From contig CAMQGK010000637.1 of the NCBI GenBank assembly GCA_947000775.1, positions 14,449,501 through 14,513,500 on the forward strand: a stretch of 64,000 bases of DNA, given 5' to 3'. This document shows positions 12,123 to 25,002 of the stretch, in pieces. The first letter of the stretch is position 1. Every line of letters starts with the position of its first letter. A model generated the notes under the pieces. The model was not told where the DNA came from and searched no databases. It saw only the letters and a list, made by a program, of their open reading frames with translations. The translations under genes were made by a program, and so were the position numbers. This DNA is from Pterois miles. Lineage: Eukaryota; Chordata; Actinopteri; Perciformes; Scorpaenidae.

Positions 12123-12730
12123 CTGGGGTCACAGAGGAAGTCTGTACTCTCTCCATCAGCTCTCCACACCAGCCACTCTCTGAAAGAGGGGTGGCAAAAC
12201 ATGCGTGTCTTGTCCCGCCGTTTGATGAGGAAGCACGAGAGCAACTCCATGCGTTGCTGGAAGTCCTCCCATTGCAGCTCCCCTTGGATGAAGCCGGCAT
12301 TGATTGCCTGGAACAGCTGTTCATCAGTCATGGGGTGCAGCGAGGCGAGCGCCACGTTGAGGATAGGCAGAGAGCGCTCAAACGCTGAATTGGTCATGAA
12401 CTTCATGTTGCACTGCAACTGGTAGAGCTCCGCCAGCGAGACGGGTACGACTTTGTAGCTGGCACTCTTGATCACCAGATGGCCCCTCTCAAACAGATCC
12501 AGGGTGAGTTTGAGATACAGGTAGGACCCCTGGCTGCGGGAGATCAGGTGACTACTGAGCTTGCCTACTGTGATAGGGTCAGCCTTGCCATTCAGGCTAA
12601 TGTTGTTCATGATATCACTGCTGCCATTGATGCGGTACTGGATATATGCATTGAGGTCGTTGCTTATCTCTGAGTTGTCGGAAAAGTCATCCAGCGAGAT
12701 CTTGGTGAAGGGCAGAAGGCTTGTGATCTC
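12123..12730 (-). CDS. tanc1: tanc1 exon J: post-NTPase helical region (largest exon)
   Basis: Exon of 608 nt, entering in phase 0 and leaving in phase 2, with acceptor cttccatag and donor CCAG|gtcagt. It encodes EITSLLPFTKISLDDFSDNS, then an ISNDLNAYIQYRI region. This is followed by NNISLNGKADPITVGKLSSH, SQGSYLYLKLTLDLFERGHL, a PILNVALASLHPMTDEQLFQ block, CFLIKRRDKTRMFCHPSFRE, and WLVWRADGESTDFLCDPR. This is the winged-helix/helical segment that follows the NTPase in TANC proteins and it is strongly conserved. An open frame continues past the donor to 12029, but its extra residues do not match the family. The real continuation is exon K. Confidence 0.97.
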
Positions 12731-14563
12731 CTATGGAAGATACAAGGTGAAGACATATAAGAAGTTGTATTTCCATGCTCATTGCAAATTAGTCTATGTT
12801 TATGAGAAAATGTACCAATTAAATCTCAACACCCGAATAACAATAAGTAGTTTTCTAGTTCTCGTCTCTGCATTATAAATTGTATTCCTTATTACCACAT
12901 CTGACAAATATTAGAATCATCAGAGGCCTGTCTTTGAGCAGTAGGGGAGCAAACATGCTAAGCTATCAGGCCACAGCAGACACTAGTTACTATTGGATAT
13001 GTGGCTATGAGAAAACCAGGGCTGTGGAAGTGAGTATTAACAGGTGGGGGATGGATGGGATGGTGGGGGGCAACAGGAACCCTTCTAACAGAGGTCTGAG
13101 CCAGAGCTCACATTTCAGTCCATGTCCTGGGGGTTGGAGAAATCAATGTACCTTAATCCTCCAATCCTCTGCCTGTCTGAGGCTGAAGAAACATTGCCTC
13201 AGTGAGATAACACTTTCCTCTTCCTCATCATGACATGGTACAGCACGCACGCACGCACCACGCACGCACGCACGCACACACACACGCATACATACATACA
13301 CACAACATACATAGAACGTGATTATAATCCACAAGGTGAGTGAAGTGCTAGCAACACCTCAAAGATAAGCCAGATATTAGTCTAGCAAGCAAAGGCCAAT
13401 ATGCTGAACCCATCCTCCTGGGTGACACCCTCTTTGTTTGCTCAAAGTGCAAAACAAAACCTGCAACACTTTCTTGACACTTGCACAAATATGATGCTGT
13501 GGTTGCAAACTGAGTGGTATTTCTTCATGGATTCCTTTGAAGACGGCGTATTATGAGGCCTTTCCAACGGTATATGAATGATTCATCCTTTTAATCGACT
13601 TACTCGGACACACATTGTGACATGTGGAGAGTTAGGAGGCTGTGACACAAATTCCGTTCAATTTAAAAACTGCTTCACCGTGTCAGTCGGAGCCCACCTA
13701 CATTTACTTTCACTGAAATGTTTTAAGCAAATTGCATTGTGTGCAGTCAACTGGGACATCCGGAAAAAAAATCTTTCCCCACCATAAACGGATCCTGACA
13801 GATTAATAGTGGTGAACATATAAGAGCATGAATACAAAATGTCAGTGTTACAATAGATTGACTTAGCATATCCAGAGAACCTTGACATGAACTGAATATT
13901 AATTCTGAATCACAGGACAAAAACAAATGGGCTGAACTTGGTTTGTAGTGCATTGCATACTGATGGACACAACCTCGGCCTGGCCTCTCCCTGAGCATTA
14001 ACAACTTGAGCTGTAGAAGTCAGCTATCACATTATTATCCCAGGCTCAGGGCTTCATCCCAGCCGTCATGTGTCTCATCGGGCATGTCAAAGCCTTCAGC
14101 TATCGCCAGTGTGAGTTCAACACATCTCTGTAACTGGTCGACCGAGTGTCACTTTTCCTCCGAGCTAGTCAGCTCAAAGTGACTGACTGCTCCTTTCCTG
14201 TCATGCAGTCTTGATTCCCGGGTCACTGATACTTCACTTCCTTCTTGAATGTTCCTGGATATGCTTGACAAAAATGACTCTGTTGAGAGTTGAGTTTGAC
14301 AAGCAGGAGCAGCTCAGGAAAACCTTTCAACTTTCACACTTGCCACGATCGGCAGGCTTTGATGGCAGTTGGACTTAAGATTTTTTACATTCTACAGTAG
14401 TCCTGAGAGATTTCTGTAATAAGGTGATTTTAACTTTCTCTCAACACAAGCTGGTTCATTAGGAATGTCGATTCGTTCAGTCATACTGCAAGAACATATT
14501 CTGTGTAAGACACGCTCAACACAATGATTTTAATATTATTATTATTATTGCACTCTTCCTTAC
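12731..14563 (-). other. tanc1: intron between exons I and J
   Basis: Intron of 1.8 kb. It contains a short CACG/CA microsatellite (13242-13310). Nothing else recognisable. Confidence 0.85.
13242..13310. repeat. (GCAC)n/(CA)n microsatellite
   Basis: Imperfect run of cacg, caca and cata units. Not coding. Confidence 0.9.
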
Positions 14564-14730
14564 CAGTAAATTGACCCGGACAGTGACCACCAGTTTAAGC
14601 CAGGAAGGGAACTTAGCGATGATCTTCGTGATGAAGGAAGCGATGGTGTCTCCGTAGTCAGGCTTATGGAACTCAGCTTCGTTCAACCCATCTATCAAGA
14701 TGATGTGATCCTCCTCTGGAATCCTCCGCT
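14564..14730 (-). CDS. tanc1: tanc1 exon I: NTPase Walker B (ILIDGLNEAE)
   Basis: Exon of 167 nt, entering in phase 1 and leaving in phase 0, with acceptor gtttccag and donor CTG|gtaagg. The product is ERRIPEEDHIILIDGLNEAE followed by FHKPDYGDTIASFITKIIAK and FPSWLKLVVTVRVNLL. IILIDGLNEAE fits Walker B (four hydrophobics then D). LKLVVTVR fits the next beta strand, which carries a sensor-type arginine in STAND NTPases. The HKPDYGDT loop is conserved in TANC1 and TANC2. The intron just after the donor starts with an AT-rich (ATT)n run. Confidence 0.95.
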
Positions 14731-16448
14731 CTGGAAACACACACACAATAACCACAACAGTAAGATGATGTGCAATGGGGTACAGCTCTTAATAGCATTA
14801 GTTCAACTAAATTGCCCTGTGGTGAGTGTGTAGGGCTTTAACTTCATCAACTATACAGCCACTGCACCGAATTCACTCCCTACTGAAATTTCATTTTACA
14901 TTTGCTCTGTAAAGACAACAGTTGTTTATTTCATTGGCAGCTGGCTGAGATCAGGGAGAAAAAAAACTTTTCATGATTCTTTGGTATGATCACAAGCTTG
15001 TAATAGTTAGAAAATCACTTTAAGAAAATAATAATTTCTTGCATAGTTGTCATAGTTATCAATAAGTTCCAAAAGGAATAGCGCCTGTGTACCTGTTGTA
15101 AGCAACACCAAAGGTTGGACTTGTAGTAAAAAATAAAAAGCTGGTGCACCACTGAAGGTGCTCCAGTCTGCTCTTGAGATTGAGATTGTATTGATTATTA
15201 AGTTTGTCTTTATTGAAATTATTACTTCAAGTGGCTGACAACATCTTGCCTGGATGAACATGTCCTCCTCCTTAGTCTCCTTTAACGTTTGTATGTTTGC
15301 AAGCTGAAGTGTCTCTTGATAACACAGCAAACTAAATCAATACTTCTGTTACATTACAGTTATTTGGCAGATGCTTTCCTCCAGAGCAACTAACAGTTTA
15401 TCCCATACACATAGCATTTGGTAGACTTTGGGGTTCAGTGCTCAAAGACACATGTAAACGCATATTAACACATCCACGCACAAGTAGGGAGCAGTTAGAA
15501 AAGGGATAAAAGAGGACAGTGCAGACAAGTACATGAAGCAAACTGACCTGTTTCTGATCTTATTCTACCTGTCTGTCTTTTGTAACACTAATCACGTTTT
15601 TGTTAAATCTAGCAGAGGTTTCAGGTAGCTTACAAAGCAACTGACACTATAACTTAGTGTTGGTTGTCAGTTGGAAACCTTATAGACAAGTACAATTTAG
15701 CTCTGGTATTCAAAAAAATAGACAATAAGATTAGACAATAGACTATGTGGTTATTACGATGCCTTTCAGCACTGTTGGGGTAAGTACATGGATGTAAAAT
15801 AAGACCTGGATACGATACCGCCGTTCAGCCTTGCTTACAGTTTTTTTTTTGTTCCAGTGACTATTTGTGGTATTGCAGCAAAAAAAAACACTGTGGCCCA
15901 AAAAGCACTTTCCCCATAGACGTCCATTGTAAAAGAGACATCAGTAAAACTGTCAGGGCACCTAAAACTGCAAACAAGGTAAATTATGACTCTTTCTATT
16001 ATACATTTTTGATCCATGGAGGTTTTATATTTGTAAAACTTTCTTCGAGTCGTGAAAATCTGTGACATCATCACAATGTCAAGTCTATGGGCCGGGTGGG
16101 AAGTCATAGGTGGGGTCAGCAAGAGAGAAACTACTGTGCATGTTCAGTGGGCTGCATACCCCAGACGTAAATCTAGAAACTAGAAACCTTTTCTGTGGTA
16201 TGCGCCAGGTGAGTAATTCTCACTGGAATGAATCAGTGCCATCTTAGGGTCCGGTATCCAGTTCTATATATCCCTGGGTAAGGGATGGCTGTGCCATCTA
16301 AAGAACGTTTTCTATACTATACATATCCAGGAGTACAGTGGAGGAACAGGCAGCTGTTAGAGAATAAAACAGTGAATGAGCAAACTGAGTCACAACAAAA
16401 GAAACCTACAAACATGAAATATTGAAATATGATACAGTGGTGTTTTAC
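14731..16448 (-). other. tanc1: intron between exons H and I
   Basis: Intron of 1.7 kb, with one interspersed teleost repeat (15345-15500) and a possible second repeat (15770-16260) that I could not classify. Confidence 0.8.
15345..15500 (+). repeat. teleost interspersed repeat (ttacatt...ggcagatgctttcctcc type)
   Basis: The stretch ttatttggcagatgctttcc, tccagagcaactaac, and later gttcagtgctcaaagacaca follows a very common fish repeat pattern (consensus near TTTAGCAGACGCTTTTATCC ... TTGCTCAAGGACAC). A related downstream piece lies at 49180-49305. Confidence 0.6.
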
Positions 16449-16680
16449 CTTTACGAAGGTTGGCCAGGGGCTCAAGGACGCCCCTCCGGAAAGCGGCCAT
16501 GGGGTCCTGGACGCAGGAGCGCAGACTGAGCATGCTCTGGAGGTGGGGCTCTCTCAGCAACAGCTCCCGGTATGCACTGAGCTGGTGTGCTCTGCACAGC
16601 AGGGCAGCGATACTATGTACAAACTCTGGTACCAGGCAAGTGTACGTGTTATCTGCCTGGCAGTAGTGATAGGCCACCAC
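16449..16680 (-). CDS. tanc1: tanc1 exon H: NTPase core, VVAYHYCQADN block
   Basis: Exon of 232 nt, entering in phase 0 and leaving in phase 1, with acceptor tgtgttccag and donor AAAG|gtaaaa. It encodes VVAYHYCQADNTYTCLVPEF, then VHSIAALLCRAHQLSAYREL, LLREPHLQSMLSLRSCVQDP and MAAFRRGVLEPLANLRK. The block is nearly invariant in the TANC family and lies between Walker A and Walker B. No internal anomalies were seen. Confidence 0.96.
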
Positions 16681-19600
16681 CTGGAACACAAAGAGAAGGG
16701 AGTAAAACAGGTCAAGGCAGAGTTATTTCAGACATGAGGAGTATTAAAAACATGGCAACGTTATAAATGAAAAGCGTAAATTACTTTTGGCTTTAGCAAT
16801 GAACAATATGCAAAGCTGGGGACATTCAATAAACTCAAAACATTTGCAAAAGCCAAATTGCTTGTTTACAAATTATGTGGTACAGTCTCTTCTATTCAGA
16901 GGCCCCATAAAGCCACGAATGATCTATTCAACCAAGTTGAGGACACAACTGTAGAAGGGATGATTAAGTGACTGGGCAAAGGCTGACCACCTCACATAAA
17001 CTCTACTATAACAGAGCCTGTGGATCCCAGGTGGAGCTCTAAAAGAAGGATCTTCTCTGTCTGAAGGCAGGTTGCTGCGGTGTTCAAAGGAGGTCTGACT
17101 TAGAAGGAAAAGGGAGGGACAGGGGTTGGGGAAGAAGGAAAGAGAGATGCCCTGGGGATATATGACTCTGTTCTAATTACAGTCCAACCTGGAGGAGCTG
17201 ACACACTTCTAAGATCAGCATGAGGAAGAGCAGGTGACCTCTTCCTCTGCTGCTGCTGCTGCCTATATCTCCATCAACAATGAAGACCAGCTTCTGGAAA
17301 AAAATCACTCATTAAAGCCTACTTTCTTCCCTCTAAGCCAGACCACAGTGATATCTGAAAGTGTATTTATATTTCCTACATTTGTAATGGGGGTAATATA
17401 AACCACACAAACTAATAAATCCACTATAAGCACTCTGGTTGCAAGATGTTGACAGTGATTTAAGAGGTCTGAACCAAGACTAGGTAGGAACAATGTGACC
17501 GTAAACTTTCCACACCAATTCAGCAATTTGTGATGGCGGGACCGTGCGTCAAACAACTAATTACAATTTAAGTGGAACAAAACACCAAGATTAGAGCTTC
17601 ATCCAAGGCACATTTCACCCCTATCTAGCAACACAATGTCAAATAGCCGTCTCCAGATGTGTGCTCTTTACAAAAGTGTCAAAATAATATGTGGCTCTGC
17701 AAAGCTAGTGTATCAGAAAAGAGGCTAAGTACGTATTTAGCCAAATCTAAATGCACAACCAAAGAAAGAAAGTGATCATGAGTGTCTAGACGTAAAAAAT
17801 ACTTCATCCTTGGACTGCCATTAAAATCCATTTGCACTACATTACATTACAAAAACAAAAACATAAAAGTGAGAGAACAGGAACTAAATTAAACCCCCCA
17901 AAAATACAGCAACTATTCATATATACTTTCAAAAATATTAAATATTATAGACTTTACTGGGGGATTTGCTACAGTGAAATTTGTACTATTTCTAAACTTT
18001 TGTAAGCCACAATGCCTCACCAGTCACCTGGTTTGCATACAGGGATTGTGATGTGGTGGTTTACCTTAAGAGCAATAATCTCAAACATTTTCATTTTTCA
18101 TCATCATCTGTTAAATCACAGATTTAGCACAATTGGTGATTGAGCCTATGGCTCACTGATGAAAGTAGTGCAATACACATTTGCAGTATTAACAAAAATA
18201 CTAATGCAAACTGAACATTTCCAACAGCTGCAGCTTCACATTAAAAGCATTTAACTGGCAAAACACAAGTTGAATTTTTTCATGAAGTATCCAGAAAATG
18301 CAACGTTTGTCAGTGAGCTTCACACTGACCGCGACTGTTCATTAAAATGCATCTACCAAACAAAACAATGGTCATTTTTGGCATTTTTTGACGTCAGATC
18401 AGTTGAAAACATTGCAGGAAGTAATGGAATAAGAAGGAGCAGACACAGTGAGCTGTTAAATGAAGCTGGAAGCGACACCTCCATCTTCTCAAAGAGGTAA
18501 CTACTTTCAATTTCGCAGATCAAGGTTGCTCACTGAATGATGGATAAAGGCTATTTATTTCCTGACTTCCACCCAAAACGACAATAGTGTCCTCAATATT
18601 CTGGGACCTGTAACGTTAGCATTAAACCAAATTTGCCATTACCACCAGTAATGGGTGTCACCAAATCAACCAGGAAAGATATTCCAGAGAAACCCGAGAC
18701 TGTGGAACACTTTTCTCTTGGGGCGTATAGCAAATGAATATACAGTTTATACAGTAAATTTAAGTTACCTGCTATTTGTAAAAACACAATAACTTTGGCT
18801 AGGTGCCTGACAAAGACGCTGCAATGATAGTTAGTGTACAAGTCATGTAGACTTCTGCCTCATCAATGAGAAATAAGAATCTCAATGATGATGCAACACT
18901 CTGCAGTGCACCTGCAGTGCTTCATGTACTGGCACATCAATGAATTTACTGTTGAGAAACAATGCCTAAAAGCGTGCCTCTGTAATAGGAGTAAGACATA
19001 AAACTTGAGATAAACCATAAAATGTAATGGCTGCAGTGCCCCTGTTATGAGACCACTTTCAAATCAATGATTAAAAAGAAGAACTGACAGAATTTGACAG
19101 AAGCTGCTCAGTGTTGCATCAGTATTCACACATCATAGAGCGCCTGTTGGAAACACTTTACGCAATAATTGGCTTGGGGGATATTGCTTGGGTTTCATAG
19201 ACATTTAGATGAGCCTCGGTGGCATGAAGTCAACTGTCTGGTGCATGAACTTTAACGTTCCCAGTGTACAGTAGTTATCTCATGCCCCATTTCACTTCTA
19301 AGCAGGTATCCATGAAAGATTGTTAAAGTTACAGGGACACCAGGATGTAATCAGGAACATTAAAAATGAGGACAAAGCCTCAAAGAGTCCCATTAGAAAT
19401 CTGTGTCACCCATCAAACGAGCTAACAACCCGCCATCACAAAAGGTATTCAAATCAAGTGAATGCCATTGTGAATCCAAAGTATTCTCTTAAAACAGTGG
19501 TCCCCCATCCTCCTTGTTAAAACTCTCAGCAGGTAAAAAATGCCAAAGTTATTAAAGGCCTCTGAGAGTTTCAGTCAACTGTAAGTATTTCCATAAAATG

Positions 19601-21417
19601 AACTGAATGCGCAGGTATTGCATGGCAAGCAGCAGTGGTGCTGTTTCATAAACTGAACATGTGAATGAGGTATTTTCAGTAGTCCCTAAAGGTGCAGGAA
19701 TGAAAGCCACTAATACAAAAAAAAATGTCAGATTGATGATTAAAAGACAAACGCATACCACCATGACAGTTTTAACAGCAGCATCACCAAGATGTAGTGC
19801 TAACAATTATAAAACCACAAGACAGCTGCGAGCAGCGATTCCACGAAGCAAGCCAAAGGGAATTAAGTAGACAGGTACAGTAAGGACTTGTCTGCCCACT
19901 GAACAATTTTACTCATAATCGGAGAAAGCATTGCAGAAATATGGTCAAACCCTTGTTTGTGTCTTTGCTGCCAGCTCCGTCACAGACAAGTGGTTTGCAA
20001 TAATGTTGGCAGTGTTGCAGACTCAAATGCAGAAATGTTTAAACTGTTCACTCGCTACTGTGAAAAACTGAAAAGTCTGTTTCATATTAGAAAATTCCCT
20101 GCTTGTTTACTTTCAGGGCTGCCAATATTTTCTAGAAATCATTTCTCAGGACTTTTCCAGGACATTTTCAGTGATGATGTAACTGGTGTTACTATACATA
20201 CTATACATGTTCCTCTCTGCTTAAAGAACCAGTGTGTCTTTTGGCAGAAATTGAAAATAATATTTAGAAGTGTGTTTTCATTGAATTAACCGTTTATACC
20301 AACAGGTCCCCTCCACAGAGTCCGCCATGTTGCTCTACCATGTTTCTACAGTAGCCCAGTATGGACAAACCAAACTTCAACTTTTCCTGCTTGGGCCAGA
20401 GTCAATAACGTTACTTGCTCCCATCGCCACAGCTCTCACACTCTTGCTTCACCACTCACGTCCCATATGCACACGACCATAAACTGCAACGTCACAGGTT
20501 CTTACATTAATTACACTCTACTGCTAGCTGTCCTATAAAGGATTAAAATGTCTGCCAATAATTGACAAAATAATTGAAAGCTATAGACCTTATGTACCAT
20601 TTTTGATGTCTACCTTAAATGAAAGACAGTGAAAGCTAGAAAGAAACAGCTTGCTTTTTAAAGACAACTTTACTGACCATACTGACCATAGTGTTAAGTG
20701 TGGTGTGGTCCCATGGCGGCACAGAGAGAGACCCTGTGGTAATTCTCCCCCTACACAATGCAAATGCCTTCTATCTGTGAGCTAAAAGGGCACGCTAAAG
20801 ACCTGAGCCAAAGTTTTCTATCTTCCCACATCCTCAGTCATACTGCAGTAGTGAGATGCTGCAGACATTAATATTGAACGTGCTTTTCATGGCCAAGTCT
20901 TTATCTAAGCTCACTGCTTTTCAAATCAAACAAACCTGTGATATTAAAGGTCTCTGAGTGACCAATGGTGGCACTGTCTGTCCTAATCTTAGCGGAGAGC
21001 TGAAGACAATCCATATTTCACACTCTGAATGTCAAACTAATGAACATAAACAACCATAAATCATATACAAACACATTTTGTATAAATCAACTGAGCTGAG
21101 ACAGTACCAGGTTTCTGCAGTGCATCTCATACATACTAAAAGCAACTCTACACATCTCTGTAATAAGGGAGAGTATCATCGGCAAGAACAAACAGATGGA
21201 ACTGCATGAAGGGTAGAAATACAGTTTACTGCCTAAAACATAGATGTACACCACAGACAGCAGGTATCTGTGGATTTGTTTCAATAATGATTGATTCATT
21301 ATCATAACAACACTTTGCTCTCTTTCCTTTAAGGATAGGTGAGAATCTTTTTTTTTTCTCCATTCACCGACACTATAATTTCTCCTGAATACTGGGGTGT
21401 ACTGCCTAAAGTTGTAC
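16681..21417 (-). other. tanc1: intron between exons G and H
   Basis: Intron of 4.7 kb, mostly unique AT-rich sequence. A probable interspersed repeat is at 20190-20480. No exon or RNA gene seen. Confidence 0.8.
20190..20480. repeat. probable interspersed repeat (gtccgccatgttgctctacc type)
   Basis: The block ctccacagagtccgccatgt, tgctctaccatgtttctaca, gtagcccagtatggacaaac resembles a repeat common in teleost introns. I could not define its ends and identify it only from recall. Confidence 0.4.
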
Positions 21418-21572
21418 CTTTGTAGCCAGACGTTTGACAGCCTCCTCCCTGCGTCGCTGCATCTCGGGGGTACCTGGGCAGCTGTTGGTCCTCAGCGTGT
21501 TGGTAGCACTGGAAGGTGGAGTGGGCTGCGGTGGCTGGCTGAGAGGAAGTTCGGTACTTGGTCCCCCACCAC
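21418..21572 (-). CDS. tanc1: tanc1 exon G: Ser/Pro insert inside NTPase, CPGTPEM motif
   Basis: Exon of 155 nt, entering in phase 1 and leaving in phase 0, with acceptor gggttttccag and donor AAAG|gtacaa. The product runs SGGGPSTELPLSQPPQPTPP, SSATNTLRTNSCPGTPEM, then QRRREEAVKRLATK, leading into VVAYHY of the next exon. The proline/serine-rich front is a variable loop between the Walker A region and the following conserved block. The CPGTPEMxRRxEEAxxRLA piece resembles the equivalent place in TANC2 more than human TANC1 as I recall them. The rest of the gene reads as TANC1. Confidence 0.92.
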
Positions 21573-22536
21573 CTGGAAAACCCAAACACACACTTTGTCT
21601 CATACATAGGTAGACATAAATAAATACAAATCAGGGCTGTCAGTTCAATAAAATAATGTCCATAGTTAATCACGATAAATCGCAAATTAATCACACATTT
21701 TTTATCTGTTCAAAATGTATTTAAAGGGAGATTTGTCAAGTACTAAATACTGTTATCAATGGGAGTGGACAAATATGCTGCTATATGCAAATCTATGTAT
21801 GTATTTATTATTGGAAGTCAATTTAGTCGTAACATGGCAAACTGAAGCTCAACAGGCAACAACAGCTGTCAGTGGGCTGACTTGACTATGACTTGCACCA
21901 AATTACATGTGATTATCATAAAGAGGGCATGTCTGTTAAGGGGAGACTTGTGGGTACCCAGAGAACCCATTTTAAATCACATATCTTGAGGTCAGAGGTC
22001 AAAGGACTGCTTTAAAAATCACCATGTCTGTTTTTCCTTGCCAACATTGAGCTTAAGTTGGAGCATTATTTAGCCTCTTTGGCGTATGTACATAGTCAGT
22101 ACCAAACCGAGTCCTTGGGTTTTCTAGTTTCATTTGATGTCAGTATCTTCACTCTAGCTTGAAATTTGACAATCTAAAAATCACAAGTTGTGTAAAAGAA
22201 ATTAGTGCAGTTAAAATGAATTTGCGTTAACACGTTATTAATGTGTTACCTTTGACAGCCCTAATATACATTAAATAAATATAGATGTGTTTAAAAATGA
22301 GTGTGACATCAGACTAGTATTATTTGTCATTTGTTGCATTAGCTAAACTGGTTTTGTTTCCAAGGCATATTTTGTGAAATCAGTTTAACAGCAGTTGTGG
22401 AGATTTGAGTTTATATTGTCAGTTAACATATTACATAACATAATACAATAAAATTCACAAAAATACATTAACATAAACTAAAAACTTGCAGCTAACATAG
22501 TGCTCACACCCAAAGGCAAATACTAAAATTCCTTAC
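21573..22536 (-). other. tanc1: intron between exons F and G, mostly one transposon copy
   Basis: Intron of 964 nt. Copy B of the AGGGCTGTCA-family element (631 bp) fills about two thirds of it. Confidence 0.85.
21632..22262 (+). mobile_element. AGGGCTGTCA-family hAT-like element, copy B (both ends present)
   Basis: Starts CAGGGCTGTCAG and ends TTTGACAGCCCT, giving inverted termini of about 10 nt. The CAGGG start is in keeping with hAT-type ends (inference). It is 631 bp and non-coding. Internal blocks (caacaacagctgtcagtg, gtgattatcataaa, cttgaggtcagaggtcaaag) recur in copies A, C and D. Confidence 0.82.
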
Positions 22537-22818
22537 TTTTTGGGGAGGCGCTGGGACTGTTGGAGGCGATCTGGCGCATTCGGCCTCCGTGGCAGCTCAG
22601 TGCTACTAGCCGGGAGATAATGGCCGTCTTCCCATAACCCACGCTGCCCACCACTACGGCACCATGGCTCTCTGTGGACTCGCTGGCCTTAAGGACATCT
22701 TCCAACTGCTGAAAGAGCCAATCTCGGCCCACGAACACAGAGTCTGTGGTGATACTGGGCACCTCAAACAACAAGGGCTTCAGCATGATGTCCACGGGTT
22801 TGTAGGGAGCAAAACGAG
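22537..22818 (-). CDS. tanc1: tanc1 exon F: NTPase start with Walker A (P-loop)
   Basis: Exon of 282 nt with phase 1 at both ends, acceptor tttcctcag and donor AAAA|gtaagg. It begins ARFAPYKPVDIMLKPLLFEV, continues PSITTDSVFVGRDWLFQQLE, and then has the Walker A loop VVVGSVGYGKTAIISRLVAL. It ends with SCHGGRMRQIASNSPSASPK. The GxxGxGKT motif should bind the nucleotide phosphates in the STAND-type domain known for TANC proteins. The P-loop lysine and threonine are intact, so nothing here suggests loss of binding. Human TANC1 as I recall it has F where this copy has Y in the loop. Confidence 0.96.
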
Positions 22819-23463
22819 CTGAGGAAAAGTGATAGGGGAGAAACATGTTACAACTACGTCATTACTCTTCCTCACAAATGCAAAAATATACAACGTAAGA
22901 TACACCGCTTTTTAGACAAAGGCATGAAACCTGTTTCAGTTTGCTTTCTGTCTGTAAAACTACAATGTCCTCATGTCGACACATCACTATTTAACGGGGA
23001 GTTCTTCTGCAGCCTCTGAATGACGTGCCAATAACACAATCTTGCAATGACAACACTGAACCTTTCTCCAGGTGAGTTTGGCAACTTCAAACTGATGCTG
23101 GGTTCTAGTTCAGCCTTGATTTATCCCAGAATAAATTCATCTTCCCTCCTTTACAGACACACTTGTGCACATTCTACAGTATATATACCATATAGTATAT
23201 AACTAACTCTATACCAGCTTTTAAGCAATCACCTTGATACTTTTGTTCCTCCAGGAAGTGCCGTGCATTAAAAACGTACGTTGTAGGTTTAAAACTGTCG
23301 TTTGTCTGCTTTAGCTTGGATAATTGTTAATTTAAGTGGAATCTCAGTGTAAGTGGACTTGAAAGAGGACTCTCTCTGGTCCACTTCAGCACTAATTAGA
23401 TCTCAGAATACTTGTAAAACTCTGTAAATTCTATAAAAACCCTGATCGTCTCTACTACACTAC

Positions 23464-24063
23464 CATACTTGCCAACCTTAAGACCTCAAGAATAGGGAGG
23501 ATTTCAAAACTAAAGTTGTTTCAGAGACTTTGTTTGCTGTATTCTGTCAATTCTAAATATTAAGTACACTGCAACTGCATTTTTATGTTAAATAGGCCTA
23601 CTTTTAATTTAACATTTAATTCTCAGGAAAGAAAACTGAATAATTCACCCCTCTGGCATGAATTTGTGTGAATCTCTGGCATAACCAATATTCACTGTTT
23701 TTTATTAATTTAATCATTTTTTGAGTACACTGTTTCTTTCTCTCTCACTCACTGAAGGACCTTTCATAGACAACATGACAACACCACTCCACTCTGAAAC
23801 CCTTTACTTTCAATGACTTGTGCCAAACCGTGTAGCATATCTGCGAGCATATCTTTCACTAGGAAACGATATTTGGTGTAGCTCTGTTGTCATCCGGGTG
23901 GAAACAGTAGGACTTATCAGGTTGAGATAAGGAAAAGGAAAAAAAAAAAAAAGGTGTGAACATTTGTCATGAATCGGGAGAAATAGGAGACCTCAGGAGT
24001 AAACCGGGAAAGAACGATGAAAACCTGGAGTCTCCCAAGAAATTTGGGAGGGTTGGCAAATAT
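23464..24063. mobile_element. non-autonomous DNA transposon with CATACTTGCCAACC ends
   Basis: The left end is CATACTTGCCAACCTTAAG. The right end is GGGAGGGTTGGCAAATATG, its imperfect inverse. Both are followed inward by related cctcaagaat-agggag and gacctcaggag/tctcccaag blocks. It is about 600 bp and non-coding. Such CATACTTGCCAACC termini are common in fish genomes. Confidence 0.72.
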
Positions 24064-25002
24064 GATCGCTACTACTAATAGAACTGCTGCTTTTACAACT
24101 ATTACTCATACTATTTGATAGTAAGGCTGTATATAAGTAGTAAGTAGTTTGAAGCTCCAGTCATACTGTTGTCCATCAAATTGGATATTTCTTGTTGTTT
24201 AAAAACCTGGTATTTCTGCACAGCTGCAGATAAAGTTTAGGCTGCACTGATACAGTATTATTAGTATTATGCTATTTGTAAAATCGGATTCCAGTTGTGG
24301 CTGTGAAGGACTGTTTCCAACTTGTGTGATGCAAACATTTCCTATAATTCTACAGTCAAAATCTTTTGAAAAAAAAGACATACTTGTTGGCATTTAGCCT
24401 TTCAAAAACAGCATTTTTACTGTGGTCAGAATGGCTTGCCGTACACAAGGTGAGGCGCTCACCTGTATTAACAGTGTGGTCTAGCTACAATCAAGCAACA
24501 ATATAAATTACATTTACATAACCACAATAAAAATCAATTTTTTAAATTCATTTTTTAGGGTGATGACATCCTGAAATAGGGCGACGAAGCTTCAGTCAAA
24601 AACCTCAACAGGAGTTTTTAATGCAACAAGAAATGACACTAGGTACAACCTGACTTGATAGTTAAACTTACTGCTTATTATCTTTTAGGTCTTAGAATCT
24701 AAATTTGTAAAAAAAAAAAAAAAAAGTTTGTGATTGGCGGATTATTTCTCTGTTGTTACAATGCTTATTGACACTATATTTTACATCGTTGAAAAGCCTC
24801 TTTATTTACCTTCACAATGATGTCCAACTTGCAAGGATCATGCATTTTTGGGATGAGCAGCACAGCTGATTATGTGGATAGCGCCCAGGTAAAATTTGCC
24901 AAAATTCTCTGCCAATGCCAATCAATGCCTTCTCCTGTTTGTATTGACTCTTGTTTTGAGCTCCAGGTGCCAATCAGGCACCACAAGACAAGATCATAGG
25001 AT

